From the NCBI GenBank assembly GCA_963556695.1, contig CAUWAG010000004.1, positions 2,108,001-2,172,000 on the forward strand: DNA of 64,000 nt, given 5' to 3'. Each line of letters begins with the position of its first letter. The stretch's first letter is position 1. The notes beneath the pieces are model-generated. The model worked only from the letters and a program-made list of their open reading frames with translations, was not told the origin of the DNA and ran no database searches. The stretch is from Anthostomella pinea. Taxonomy: Eukaryota; Ascomycota; Sordariomycetes; Xylariales; Xylariaceae. Position numbers and translations under genes: made by a program. Positions 35,322 to 46,139 of the stretch are shown piece by piece.

Positions 35322-36516
35322 GCACCTGACTACAACGTAATCAATCATTAGGGGCTGTGAGAAGAATGGGCGTGGCATTGGAATGGCGTTGAGCGACTGG
35401 AGACCATGTAACGAGTCGTGTAATACTACACCTGACGCATAGTTGAGGATTTGGTGGCGTCCGCATCAATGGATGATTGACTTCTTGAGAAAGGCCCCCT
35501 TGTGCGGCGTGGGTGTCTCGCGAAGGTCGTAATCGGAGGCTCTACTATGGATGTGTACGGCTATTGAATGATCATTGGCGGTTGCATCTCTAAAGGTCTT
35601 CGACCTCTTCCCGTCTATGAGCCCTTCGTCTCTTCATTTCTACGCTTTTCCTCCGTTTAGCTCTTCTAGTCGAGTCTCGACCAAAACTGCAAGTGTTGAG
35701 CGCAGTGTTTCTGTTCGCAGCTCATGTCTTACATGTGTTCTACGTCTTCGAACCCCTATGTCAAACCGTCACCCTTAAATATTTCTGACTGCTGTTACGT
35801 GGCAACGTTTCTGGGAGTCAACCCCTGGAGTCATCTAGGTTAGCCATTGGACATATCAAGCTGAAGTACGTCGAGGCCTAATTGAGAACCACCCGAGCAG
35901 CAATGACGAAAACATCGGCAATCATGAGATATAAACATCGAGTACTATTATCACAGTAGAGAAAATTCTACGAGGCCTAGTGGGCGTAATGATGGATCCA
36001 ATGCAGTTGATATTATGGCATGAGACGTTTATATTGACCCAACTCGTTCGTTACGAGGGGACTTCACATCTTGAATGTATGAAGCCCCAGCCTGCAGACA
36101 TCATGGCAAATGACATGCTTGGGTGTACTTATATGAATGTCTGGAAATATATGACATACCTGCAGTCTAGTTGTGATTAGAATCAGCCAAAGATGCTATA
36201 CATTAGTCAGTGGAAAGGATATTCCGGCCTCGTCATCAGACTCCTCCGATAGAAGGCTCAAGGGCCAGCTTCGGTAGTATAGAGGTTCGGCGTATAGTAA
36301 GTGAATAAGTGGATCGGAAGATGGGCTCTGTGGGGGTACAGTAAGCTATAAGCTATATGCGGCTTTTTGGACATCGGAGACGTTATATATACCCATACAT
36401 GATCAGTGATACGGCCCTCCGAGCGGTGGAAAGCATCTGAACATACCTGCCAGCAACATTGAAGTATACACATCCCGTCACGCCGCCGCCAATCAGCCGG
36501 GAACAGCCAGCCCATC
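35322..36516. other. Intergenic region
   Basis: 1.2 kb, AT-rich in the middle; it includes the promoter of the HAD phosphatase gene. No coding sequence or repeat supported. Confidence 0.45.
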
Positions 36517-37326
36517 ATGCCGCCAATCAAGTCGATCCTCTTCGACTGCGACAATACGCTCGTGCTGTCCGAGGACATCGCCTTCGAGGGCTGCGCACAC
36601 CTCTCCAACGAGATCCTGGAGAAGCACGGCATCGCCACGCGCTACGATGGCCCGACCCTGATGCACGAGTTCGTGGGTTTAAACTTCCGCGGCCTGATGC
36701 AGCGCCTGCAGGCCAAGCACGGCTTCACCATGGCGGCCGACGAGGCCGACGCCTACGTCGACCGCGAGCTGGGCGCCATCTGCACGAACCTGTCGGAGAA
36801 GTGCCAGCCGTGCGAGGGCGTGGACGCGGTCCTCGAGAAGCTGCAGCAGGAGGGCAAGTACGGAATGGCCATCGTGTCAAGCTCTGCCATGCCCAGGGTC
36901 CAGGCCAGTATCAAGAAGGTCGCCCAGGACAGGTACTTCCCTGATGGGACTGTGTTTTCGGCTGCTTCGTCGCTTACGCCGCCGTCGTCGAAGCCGGATC
37001 CTGCCGTTTACTTGTTTGCTTGCACGAAGCTGGGCGTGGACCCGGGGGCGTGTGTTGCTATCGAGGACTCTCGATCAGGTAAGCCAATGAGAAGATACTG
37101 CCTTTGAAGCCTAGTTCTTCAACTGACCGCTTCGAAAGGTGCCACGGCAGCTAAGAATGCTGGTATCCCTCTCATGGGCTACGTTGGGCCTTACATGTCC
37201 GAGGGCGGCAAGGAGAAGCAGGAACAGATGGCCAAGATGCTTATAGAGGAGTGCGGCGCTATTACCATCATGTACCACTGGAGCGAGTTCTGGGATAAGC
37301 TGAAAGAGGTTGAAACTGCTGCATAA
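36517..37326 (+). CDS. HAD-superfamily phosphatase (subfamily IA)
   Basis: Haloacid-dehalogenase-type hydrolase of the beta-phosphoglucomutase/phosphatase group; substrate not predictable. Exons 36517-37078 and 37139-37326, 249 residues; intron 60 nt, junction codon G|GT. Motif I is FDCDNTLVLS with the nucleophile Asp10 and acid/base Asp12; a helical cap domain follows (about 15-95); motif II is VSSSAM, motif III the Lys of SSKPDPAVY, and motif IV IEDSRSGATAAKNAG, which the intron interrupts after SRS. C-terminus contains GYVGPYMSEGGKEKQ. The second acidic residue of motif I marks it as a phosphatase or mutase rather than a dehalogenase. Confidence 0.9.
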
Positions 37327-37849
37327 GCGTCCACTTTCTGCTTGTCCAGTTGTGTTTTTCTGCGGTTGAGTTCGATGCGGATAGAGTAGATGCGACACAG
37401 ACCACCAGACTTGTAAAGAATTGGTTTAGATGGTAGATTCATAGACCTGGAGCTATAGAGGAGGCACTCGTTCTCGAGAAATAACTCTTAGTTCATCCTT
37501 TCTATAGAATAGCTTGAGTTGGTCACAACCTTATGTGTGGCGTATCACGATCACCTTATCCCTGTTCTCGTTTGCTGCACGACCACAAGGCATCTGAGCT
37601 TCTTGCAAATATCCAGAAGCACTTCCTAGCTTGCAGCTATGATTCTCAACATCTAGAGTACTAGAGGAGAAGAGTCCAACGACTCCAGCCACTACATTCC
37701 TTAGGAATGCCAACGCATGACGGTGCAATGACCAAGGGAGGATCCCCTCTCCCCGTGTATATTTGCCGTTGGGTTGTGCGTCTGGTGCCCTTAAACCTTT
37801 ACGCGAAGCCTGAAGCCAGTTTGATACACGCGCTGCCAGAAACGCAACA
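37327..37849. other. Convergent intergenic region
   Basis: Between the HAD gene and the decayed MFS gene; no feature recognised. Confidence 0.5.
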
Positions 37850-39104
37850 TTACACACCACAAAGCACCCACAGCCCGGGCCAGTTCAGGGGCTCTCTAAC
37901 GCCCAGAATCGCCCCTGCGATCGGCCCGCCCGACAGCAGGCCAAATGCTATCATGCTAAGCCCATACCGATGCGTGTGCCGAGCATCTCCTTTTCTCGCG
38001 TCAAGGGCACGAAGCACACGGCCGGGAGAGAGACGAAAACGCCACTGAAGAAACCGACAAGCACAACCAAGAGGATCAGGAACGGTTCGTGGTCTCGGAC
38101 GGTGACCACATGGGGCCATGATATTGAACGGGCCGGTGATGTCGGATAAGGCGCTGGTCATGATACGACCAAAAGTTGAAGCCGCGTTGAAGATAGACAC
38201 GATGTAGAACGCCGGGCATCAGTCGTCCGCGAGTTGGAAGCGTAAAATGAAAGGTAGGACAGTAGCGTACCGATGCCGATAAAGCCAATCAAAGTGGCAG
38301 CGACAAAAAACATGAACGGCCCATCAACAAAGGCGGACCAGTCGATAAAAGCCCTGAGTCTCTGAGGAGGAACACGCATCCTCATAACAGCCAGGGGAAC
38401 AAGTAAAGAGCCTAAAGCAACAAAAACCAAGTACACGAACCGACCAAGCAAATCCAACGCGGACCAAAAGCTGGTCTAATACGATAGGGTAGATAACGCC
38501 TCCAACTGAAGACCCCGACGAAGCAAGACCAACAGCAAGACCAAGTCTGGTACTGAAGTACGTAGGCAGAATAGAAATGCACGGGACGAATAGGCACCCT
38601 GTTCCGATGCCGATGCAGAAAGAACCCTTGAGCCAACAAGACTTGCCAATACTCTGAACAAATGCTTAGGAGTATGTGTCCAGCCACGACTCCGCACGAA
38701 CCGACGACCAGGAGAGTCCGGAGGTAACCCCTATCATAAACAGGTCCAACAAGAGAGCTAACCAGGAGGAGAAGAAACGACTGGACAGCGCCGATCTACG
38801 ATATGTTGGAAGACGACGCCACGAAGAGATCGTCTGACTTGTAGTACGTCTGGAATACACCAAAAGTGTTCAGAATACCCCAAGAATTGAAAAACAGCAT
38901 GAATCCTCCAAGAACGTGGAGCCACGCCAGAGACCCGCCGTTAGGAGGCAAACTGATGTCAAGTGCTTGGCAGGTGGCATTCTGCTTGGAGGTAGGCTGG
39001 GTGAGTTGGGTCGAAATCTGGTGCGTTTCCTGCGACGAGACATGAATTCCGATCGACGGCGACAGATGATTTTGCTTGTCATCGACATTGTCATCGACAG
39101 CCAT
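37850..39104 (-). pseudogene. Major facilitator (monocarboxylate-permease-like) transporter, decayed
   Basis: Read on the minus strand, successive frames give recognisable pieces of a fungal MFS monocarboxylate-type permease: PPNGGSLAWLHVLGGFMLFF and SWGILNTFGVFQTYY (first membrane segment), SLVGPVYDRGY, LLAQGFF, a Gly/Ser-rich helix (LASSGSSVGGVIYP), IFNAASTFGRI, and GLLSGGPIAGAIL near the end. They cannot be joined in one frame. There is a TAG at 38796-38798, at a position where relatives have Trp (S-W-I-G), and frame changes near 38618, 38430, 38100 and 37960; a possible intron near 38272-38215 retains a GT donor. The original start was probably the Met at 39104. It lies downstream of the prenyltransferase in the same orientation. 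Confidence 0.8.
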
Positions 39105-39633
39105 CTTCGCTTCGAAGCAGAGTGAGAGTGATGACAATCAGATCGTGGCAAACCCAACAGGGAAATGGTGGGTAAAAGAACCAGTTATCTGGAAAGCTTT
39201 GAAGTAAGGGATGGGCTGAGAAGCCGAGCGACGGTGTTACACTTGGATCCGATGGGTTGAAGACGAACGACACAGCAGGCACAGAACGGCAATGGGAGGG
39301 TATGGGAGTATGAACGAAAGAATAAAAGAGACAAGAACACAGGGGCTGATGTTGGGAAAGCTGGATAATCGGAGGCCGCCGGAAGCGTCCCAGTAAAGTC
39401 CCAGTGGCCTGGGTTGTTCTGTTGCCGTACTCTTGCTCGGGGTCTCGGTTTGGTAACAGGGCACATGGTAGTTCTGGAGCAAACAAAGAGGCTGTGAATG
39501 CGACTCAAGTATGAATGGGTCACATTTTGGAGAGTTACTGATGGTTTGGTTAATGCCGCCCGCTGTAAAAGTTGGTGACCATACACGTTCGTAAGCTCTT
39601 GCTTCCTTGTCCTCCTAAAATACTGTTCGGCTC
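39105..39633. other. Intergenic region
   Basis: Former promoter of the MFS gene and 3' flank of the prenyltransferase; no gene recognised. Confidence 0.45.
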
Positions 39634-41197
39634 CTAGTCGACCAATCTCGGCGTTTCATATAGTTCCGGGCACAGGTACGTCTGGATGCTCAATCCTGCC
39701 TTGCTGGGATCTTTCTTTGCAAGTCCAATGAAGGTGAAGATTCCCGGCTTCTCATCCAGCTTTCGGTGCGTGCTAGCCGAGCTCAGGGTTAGACTCAAGG
39801 ACCAAGCGGCATGCCGTTAAGGAGAGAGAGAGAGAGGGATTTGTACTCACAGGCTGCCCCCTACCAAGTCTTGGATTGACTTGTCGCCATCACCCCAGCC
39901 AAACTTCTGACGCCATCCATCGAGGCTTCGGGCCACCACGGCGTCGTTTGCCGCAAAGTTGCGAGCATAGAACGCCACTTTCGGAGCGGGAAACGGATGC
40001 TCATCGCTGATGGCAAAGTACACAGTGGTCAGCTTACGTCGACTCGCTGTTTCTAGTCCCGGACCAGAGCCTCCTGAGCCTTGTTCGAGCTGGGCTTCCG
40101 CACCACTTGCTAGAACGTCAATAAACTGTCGGTATTCTTCCTTGGCACTCTCCACACCTGTAATCCGACCTCCTAGAGTAAAGTAATCCCAAATGGCATC
40201 GAAGCTGGTGCCAGGGCAGCGAAGGTAGATTTTGAGACGGGCCTTGTCCGGTGAAACGAAGTCAGTGGCCAGGAACATTGCGCCGTTCTGCCATTCTTTT
40301 GGCTTCGACGCCAGATACTCCTCGATCATCCGCAAAGCAGAGAGGATGTTGGTACGTGAGGATACGTCAGGGAGCTGACGGATGCTGGCACAGATGACCT
40401 CGAAGCGAGTCTTCCCATGAGCCGCAGCGAGGAAGCAGGGAAGGAAGTACACTTTCCCCATGATGGGAAGCATCCCAGGCTGTGGTGTCTCGCGGGTGAT
40501 GTCAAACCCAATGAGGAAAGGACTCATGTGCCCTGCATGCGCCACCAAATCTCTCTGCCGTTGGACATCGAGGTGTGAACAGTCCATGTACTCTTTGAGG
40601 GCCTGGTACCATGTATCATCGAAGACCGGGGCACGAGCCGCGAACGAGGCAATGGCGGCGTCCGTGACGGCTGGGCTCAAGGGGTTGGCCCACTCCACGG
40701 GCCGCAACTGGCTGAAGTCGACCACGAAGCGCACTTCGGGATCCTTCATGGAACCTTTGAGCTCGAAGCTGTCTGGTGCATGTGACGTCGTGTTAGTGTC
40801 CAGAACCCTGATTTGTGAGGTTACACCCCAGTCAGAGCCTCAGTCAGAGCCTCATTATGCTACTTACTGCAGAAGGTTAGTCACTGCCAGCCAGAAGAGA
40901 TTGATACAAACAAATGCCAAAGATTACGTACCATTCATGGGTCGAGCCGTCCCAGACCCAACTCTTCAGGTTTGCTTCATCGCCAGCGTTAGGGTCGCCA
41001 CCCATGAGAGGACAAAGGTTGTCCCTATAATAGGACATGAATACACGCTGGGTCGTCTCAGGATATTGGGCGGCGTGCAACATGTTGGCAAGGTCGCGAC
41101 CTGTCGTTTTCCACCAGTACTGCGAGCCATCACTCATGGAAGCAGCGCCATCAGCTGGCGTGCCCAGCTCCAGGAATACAGGTGATCCGTCTGTCAT
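39634..41197 (-). CDS. DMATS-type aromatic prenyltransferase
   Basis: ABBA-fold prenyltransferase of the dimethylallyltryptophan synthase family, which attaches a dimethylallyl group to an indole or other aromatic acceptor in fungal secondary metabolism; acceptor unknown. Preferred exons (minus strand): 41197-40933, 40772-39851 and 39772-39634, 441 residues, the usual family length. The start is MTDGSPVFLELGTPADG. The core includes DFSQLRPVEWANPL, ALKEYMDCSHLDVQ, PFLIGFDITRETPQPGMLPI and MGKVYFLPC, and Lys/Tyr-containing strands such as RLKIYLRCPGTSFD. The last exon gives LDEKPGIFTFIGLAKKD and SIQTYLCPELYETPR, which match the family C-terminus. The first intron has two readings: a simple intron (40931-40769, THECFEL) or a nested one (THEYSFEL), preferred here. 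No frame break seen, so it may be functional. Confidence 0.88.
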
Positions 41198-42140
41198 GTT
41201 CGCGGTCAGAAAGAACAGGTCATGTGGATCGGAAGTTATTGTGATAGTGTGGAATTTAGGAATGGTCTGTATTGGAAGGGGAAGAAGGATAGCTGACGGG
41301 GGTACCGTCTCCCTTAAGTAGGTTGGAAAGGTACCTGTCTATTGGGGTCACGATGGACAATCCCTTGGCGATAATCGGTGAGCAATCCTGCCGACTATCT
41401 GCGCGAGAAATATGGTTGGTGAACACATCTTCAGCGGTGACTCTTACCTCGAGAGGCAAAGTCTCAGACTGTTTGCAACATGCACAAGCTTAGTCTCCTG
41501 GATGGAGGGTCACAGCTCGTTTCACGATGTCTTCGGACGAGATCTTGGGCTTGACGTAATGGGGATATAAGTTCCGAGGGACATTCGAATCCTTGCATTC
41601 AGTCTGCGGATACGTACGTGTCTGAAACCCTTTGATAGCATCAAAGTAGGCGGCTTACGTTGAGGTAGTGCGAACCAAACACCGGTGAGTACAGTCGTCC
41701 GAGTTACTGGTCCTTGTCACCCCCCCTTCATCTCAACGACACCGATCTCTTGCAGCCAAACACGGTGGAGTCCCCATTGTCCCAGTTGACCGCCAAACCG
41801 TATCGATTGGATGAACCGACCATATCTGCCCTGGTGATTGCTGTCTGTTTGTGTACCGCCATGTCCTGAAGTTGACCGCCTAAACTGACAACGCTTCGGT
41901 GAATGGGCGCATTGAACCAGGAAGAGGTTCAAGCTTGCCAGGAAATTTAATATCAATAGGGTCGAGGTTCTCACCTCTGATGCTACTCCTCTGTCTCTCG
42001 TGCACCTCACTCGTCTCTGAAGCAGCCACACCCGGCACCATACCGTTCGGAACCACTTGCCCTCACCGCGATCACTACACCAAGACTACATCACTTGACA
42101 ATCACTACGCACCGACTCCACGATCCTTGCCGCCACGATC
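41198..42140. other. Divergent intergenic region
   Basis: Promoter region between the prenyltransferase and the secreted-protein gene. A pyrimidine-rich ACC-type leader precedes the latter. No other gene supported. Confidence 0.45.
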
Positions 42141-42722
42141 ATGAATCTCTCCGCCTTTCTCCTCCTGCCTCTTGGCGCCCTTGCCACGCCTACCTATGGC
42201 AAGGCCCCCATCGCCAAGCGCTACGACAACGCGGTTTGGGCTCCCGGCATAACCGGCGCCGCCTACGACATGTGCGGCACCGCGGCTGCCGAGAAGGTGA
42301 CTGATGGCTTCCACAGCATGTTTTGGGACCACGGTTGCCAGGACATCTTGAACTGGTCGTACAATAACCAAGGCGAGTGGGTTCTGGACCGCACAACTGA
42401 CCCGACCGAGTACGTATTCCGCAGTATCCCACAGTTAATGCGTCTTTGGCCCTTTTTCCCCGCTGGTGACATAGTGCTGACAATTGGATATAACAGCGAC
42501 GACAACTACCACGTTCTGGCCACCAACGGCAGCTGCGCCTTCCTGGTCAAGAATACCGAGCCTACTAGTGTTGGAAACAAGGATGTGACGGACATCTTGA
42601 CCTTCATCAAGAACCGGGATTCGCATCTCAATGATTCTCCCCCTATCGAGGAGAAGGGGTCCTTCCAGGGCTGTCAGTTGAACAACACAGTGGACTTCTG
42701 GCTGCGAGATTCCGATTTCTGA
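42141..42722 (+). CDS. Secreted Cys-containing protein, Hce2/Ecp2-like
   Basis: Single exon, 193 residues. Signal peptide at 1-16 (MNLSAFLLLPLGALATP) followed by a dibasic Kex2-like site KR at 26-27 (GKAPIAKR|YDNA). Four cysteines in the mature part (DMCGTA, HGCQDI, GSCAFL, QGCQLN) and the block VGNKDVTDILTFIKN followed by KGSFQGC resemble the Hce2 (homologue of Cladosporium Ecp2) effector domain; I judge this from spacing and would not claim it without a profile search. Possible donor/acceptor pairs near 42414-42496 were tested and would destroy the downstream frame, so no intron is proposed. Role inferred as secreted, possibly host- or competitor-directed. Confidence 0.7.
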   Translation: MNLSAFLLLPLGALATPTYGKAPIAKRYDNAVWAPGITGAAYDMCGTAAAEKVTDGFHSMFWDHGCQDILNWSYNNQGEWVLDRTTDPTEYVFRSIPQLMRLWPFFPAGDIVLTIGYNSDDNYHVLATNGSCAFLVKNTEPTSVGNKDVTDILTFIKNRDSHLNDSPPIEEKGSFQGCQLNNTVDFWLRDSDF

Positions 42723-44192
42723 GAACTAGGTCATACCTCTTGGGGATACAGTCACATCCCCGCTGATTCGGTTCATTGCGACTCGATGCCGGGATTAGAG
42801 GAAGGAGGGGGTTCATAGTGTCTCTCTAGTCAGATCAACAGAGATGCCTTCAGGCTTTGGAAAATGGATGGAGTTTCCTTGACGTGATTTCAACCTAAGT
42901 TCGTTGATAGCCTGTCACCATTACTGTCGCGTTCCAACTTGAGGCCCACCGTGGATCTTCTGAGAGGCGCCTTGATGACTCTAGCATATCTATACGGCCA
43001 CGTCACGAGCGGTATAATGCAACGACTAAACAGGTCTGGAGCAAAATCCTTCGCATACGATCCTGCCCCCTATCCTGGCTTATTATATCAAAATATCTAC
43101 CACCAACGACTCATCTTGCAATACAGGCGCAGTGTTGGAAACTCAGGAGAAGTGTGTAGCGTGTCAACATTACCGAACTGAATACATACTCGAAATTTTG
43201 TTCGCCGCGCTCTTGCGGTGGAAGCGGTTGCATCGAGCGGGCTATTATCGGCGCCGGTGGTTTTATAGCATAGCTCGTATATGGTACGGAAAAGCCATCT
43301 TGCATTGCTTTTAATGACTTAGTTAACATTTCTCTCCACAACAATGGTGAACATGACATTGTTCAGCTGAATGGCCTCACAATGGGCGAACCCAATTGTC
43401 CCTTATATTATTCAGGGTGTTTGGTTTCCTCCAGCATCTATAGACTAAGCTAAATGTTACCAAAATCACACGATCTTTCTTGACCGAATTACGCATACAG
43501 TCAAGCCGAATTAGCCTCTATTCGCACCAAGACTATTCCGCATCAAATCACTCTCGCCTGCGCTTCAGACAGATGACCTCTAGTAACCAACCTTCAGCTA
43601 CAAGATATGCGATCATTATAATGCTGACTGACATTAGCTTATTATGTACCAGTGATAAACATGCCTCTGGGGTTCCTTCACGGTCCTGGGATCAACAATT
43701 CGAGGGCCAAACCGTCCGACCCTGCCACGGAAATTGCCCGACGACAGGCCATGCGGGCGAGGCTCCCGTTCAAGACCATGCATCTGGTGGTCAGAACCCG
43801 AAGACGAAGGCCGAGCGAAGAAAGGACAAGAAAGCCGCACAGAAACCGGCCAAAAAGGAGGCCAAGAAGGCAACCTAGGGAAGAAAAGAATATCTTCATC
43901 TTGGTCCTGTTAGGCCACGCTTGTCTTTTGACAGTCACATATGGCTTTGAGGCTCCCAGAAAACATAACGTAGCTATAGATGGGTGGCCACAGATGGGTG
44001 GCAGGTCCTGGATTTGCCACCACGTCATAAGCAGACGAGATCAATCTATTACATGAACACAAAACCGAGCCGTGCAGCTTCCTTGAAGCCACTTGCCTAG
44101 GGGGTGCACAAGCTATGACTAGGCTATAAGGGCAACTAAAATTTGACGATCAAGGTTACGTCTGGCTTACCTAGCACAATAGCCCATCCTCA
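42723..44192. other. Gene-poor region
   Basis: 1.5 kb. The only frame with some protein-like character ends in a lysine-rich tail (KTKAERRKDKKAAQKPAKK, around 43795-43875, plus strand), but no start, splice structure or homologue could be defended. Confidence 0.35.
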
Positions 44193-45068
44193 CTATGTGG
44201 TTTCCTTGCCAGCTATTTTCGCCGCCACAGCTGCTCGCAACCCAGCCGTAACCCTCTGGTATACCGACCTTGGCACACAATAATGTTTGTGGCCTGGCAT
44301 ACCCCAGACTGGCTGCGGAAGACCGATATCGGCACCATTGTCAAGTAAAAGTTCCACCATCTCCAGTCGTCTCAGCTCCGCCGCCAACTGTGCAACCCTT
44401 CCGCAAGAAAAGTGTATCCTTTCCCGTTGTCGCCAGGGCTCAACGTGCCCGGAACAAGCCCACCGCAAGTCATGATAGCCGATGTTTGCGTCCGCCCCGT
44501 GTGCGAGCAGCAGTCGAGCCAGCTCCAGGTTGTCGTGCTTCACCGCCCGGACGAGTGGGGGAGCATACTCTTCCGGTTCCGACTCATCGTGAGTGCCGAA
44601 GGTACATCCAACCCATGGAGGATCCGGAAGAGGCCGATCGGATAGTTGAAAGTCGCAACAGACGCCGTGTTCCAAGAGGACCTTGACGATCGCAGTATTC
44701 TGCCGGTCCACGGCCTGGCCCAGGGCCCTGGTTCCGACCACTCGGTCCGTTTTATGCGCGCTCCTGGCGAGGAGTAACGTCACGAGCTCCAGATTTTCCT
44801 GCTCTGCAGCCCACTGCAGCGCTGTTGTTTCCGTACTAGAGTGCGTTCGGAATATTGGGATGTTGGGGTCCATGCCGTTGTCTAGCAGTTGCGAGACGGC
44901 GTGGTTGTCTCTAGCTAACAATGCCGCCTTGAGTGCGTCGCATTTTCTGGGATTGGGTGAGCATGTGAGACAGACTGGACTGCGAAGTATTCTCTCCTGC
45001 GGCCGGCGTGGTCGGTTTAGACATTGCCTGTTCAGCTTCGATTTGCTGTTCCATTCCAGCGAACTCAT
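44193..45068 (-). CDS. Ankyrin-repeat protein (probably frameshifted near its start)
   Basis: A 291-residue frame with about four ankyrin repeats: DALKAALLARDNHAVSQLLD, TALQWAAEQENLELVTLLLA, ALGQAVDRQNTAIVKVLLEH, PPLVRAVKHDNLELARLLLA followed by HGADANIGY, and RRLEMVELLLDNGADIGLP. Ankyrin repeats mediate protein binding; no catalytic domain is seen and no function is proposed. The first 45 residues (Arg/Ser/Pro-rich) look out of frame: in the next frame the same DNA reads MEQQIEAEQAMSKPTTPAAG, far more protein-like, and switches to the ankyrin frame near 44940 with no splice sites. So either the gene starts further in, or this copy carries a one-base frameshift. Confidence 0.65.
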   Translation of the reverse strand: MSSLEWNSKSKLNRQCLNRPRRPQERILRSPVCLTCSPNPRKCDALKAALLARDNHAVSQLLDNGMDPNIPIFRTHSSTETTALQWAAEQENLELVTLLLARSAHKTDRVVGTRALGQAVDRQNTAIVKVLLEHGVCCDFQLSDRPLPDPPWVGCTFGTHDESEPEEYAPPLVRAVKHDNLELARLLLAHGADANIGYHDLRWACSGHVEPWRQRERIHFSCGRVAQLAAELRRLEMVELLLDNGADIGLPQPVWGMPGHKHYCVPRSVYQRVTAGLRAAVAAKIAGKETT

Positions 45069-46139
45069 TGTGCATATGGAGGGGGCGTAGGGAGATTGTC
45101 GAAGGCGGGGTCTTTTTGGTTTCTGGCTTGCTATCGGGCTCTGGTACTATGGCTGGTCCATAATTCGATAATCCAGTCTCATAAAAATGCTCTGGACGCG
45201 GTGCGAGATACGCTTCAGTCTCTTGTGGTAGATACCCCGTTTCTAGGAAATATCATAATGGTCCTGGTCTCTGGAGACGCGACTGAGAAGCCAAGGTGCA
45301 GAGATGTTTGGGGAGAAGTGGTAGAGAATGTTATTGGCGGCGAGCGCGGGATTGTCGACCAACATCCCGAATTCAGTGCAGCGAAAGTGGCCGCGGAGCT
45401 GGCGAAGAGGGTCATATAGGCAGATGAAGAGGGCCAAACAGGCAGACGAAAGAGCTAAACACTGTGGTTGAATTTGTAGAATCCTCCGTTTTCCGTTTGC
45501 CAGGTCCTCAGAAAAGGAAGAAATGCCAATCCAGCAGGCACGCTGCTCTTCCTTGATTGCTTGAACTTACTATACACATCCATGAAGGAGCCAGGCTCTG
45601 CAGATGAGCCCTTGAGCCAACCGGTATGCCCAAGATAACCTGCAAAGAAAGACCCGACTTGGTTGTTGATCGCTGGTCGGACGCTCGGACACTCGGTGCT
45701 TGGATGCTCGGACGTATCGGACGCCCGGAAGGCACGACGCAGGGCTGACTCGGCGCACCAACCCCGTGTAGGAGCCAATCCTCAGGGATAAAACATGTTA
45801 GTTCGGGTTATTCGTGTGTTCCATCGCCAGTGTGCGCGTCATCCCTTTCTAAATCCGTCCCAGGTTATCATTTGCTCTGCATTTAAGGGAGATAAGTTGT
45901 TATGGCCAGACCAGCATCGTACCGGGCAAGCGCCGACATGACGGATTCCCTGCCGGGTGACAACCCGTCGCTGGAGATCACCCAAATGTACAAAAAGGGC
46001 GGGTGCCCCTGACAAGACCTCCAAACGACCGGAATCGAAACTTCACTGCGCGCTTGAATGAATTTACGGCTAAGCGGGAGAGAACCTGAACCCCATTTCC
46101 AACCAGGTCCAGCCTCGACACTGGCAAACGCCGCCGACC
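45069..46139. other. Intergenic region, possible 5' remains of the ankyrin gene
   Basis: Short minus-strand frames between 45215 and 45437 could be an upstream exon of the ankyrin gene, but no joined reading is convincing. Promoter of the monooxygenase lies at the right end. Confidence 0.35.

Noticed and set aside
42414..42496. Possible intron in the Hce2-like gene
   Set aside because: Donor and acceptor exist, but removal of 83 nt shifts the frame and loses the conserved-looking Cys block.
43480..43878. 132-codon plus-strand frame with a Lys-rich end
   Set aside because: The first half is not protein-like and no splice structure yields a better reading.
45455..45778. 107-codon minus-strand frame
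   Set aside because: No recognisable features; nothing upstream or downstream supports a gene.
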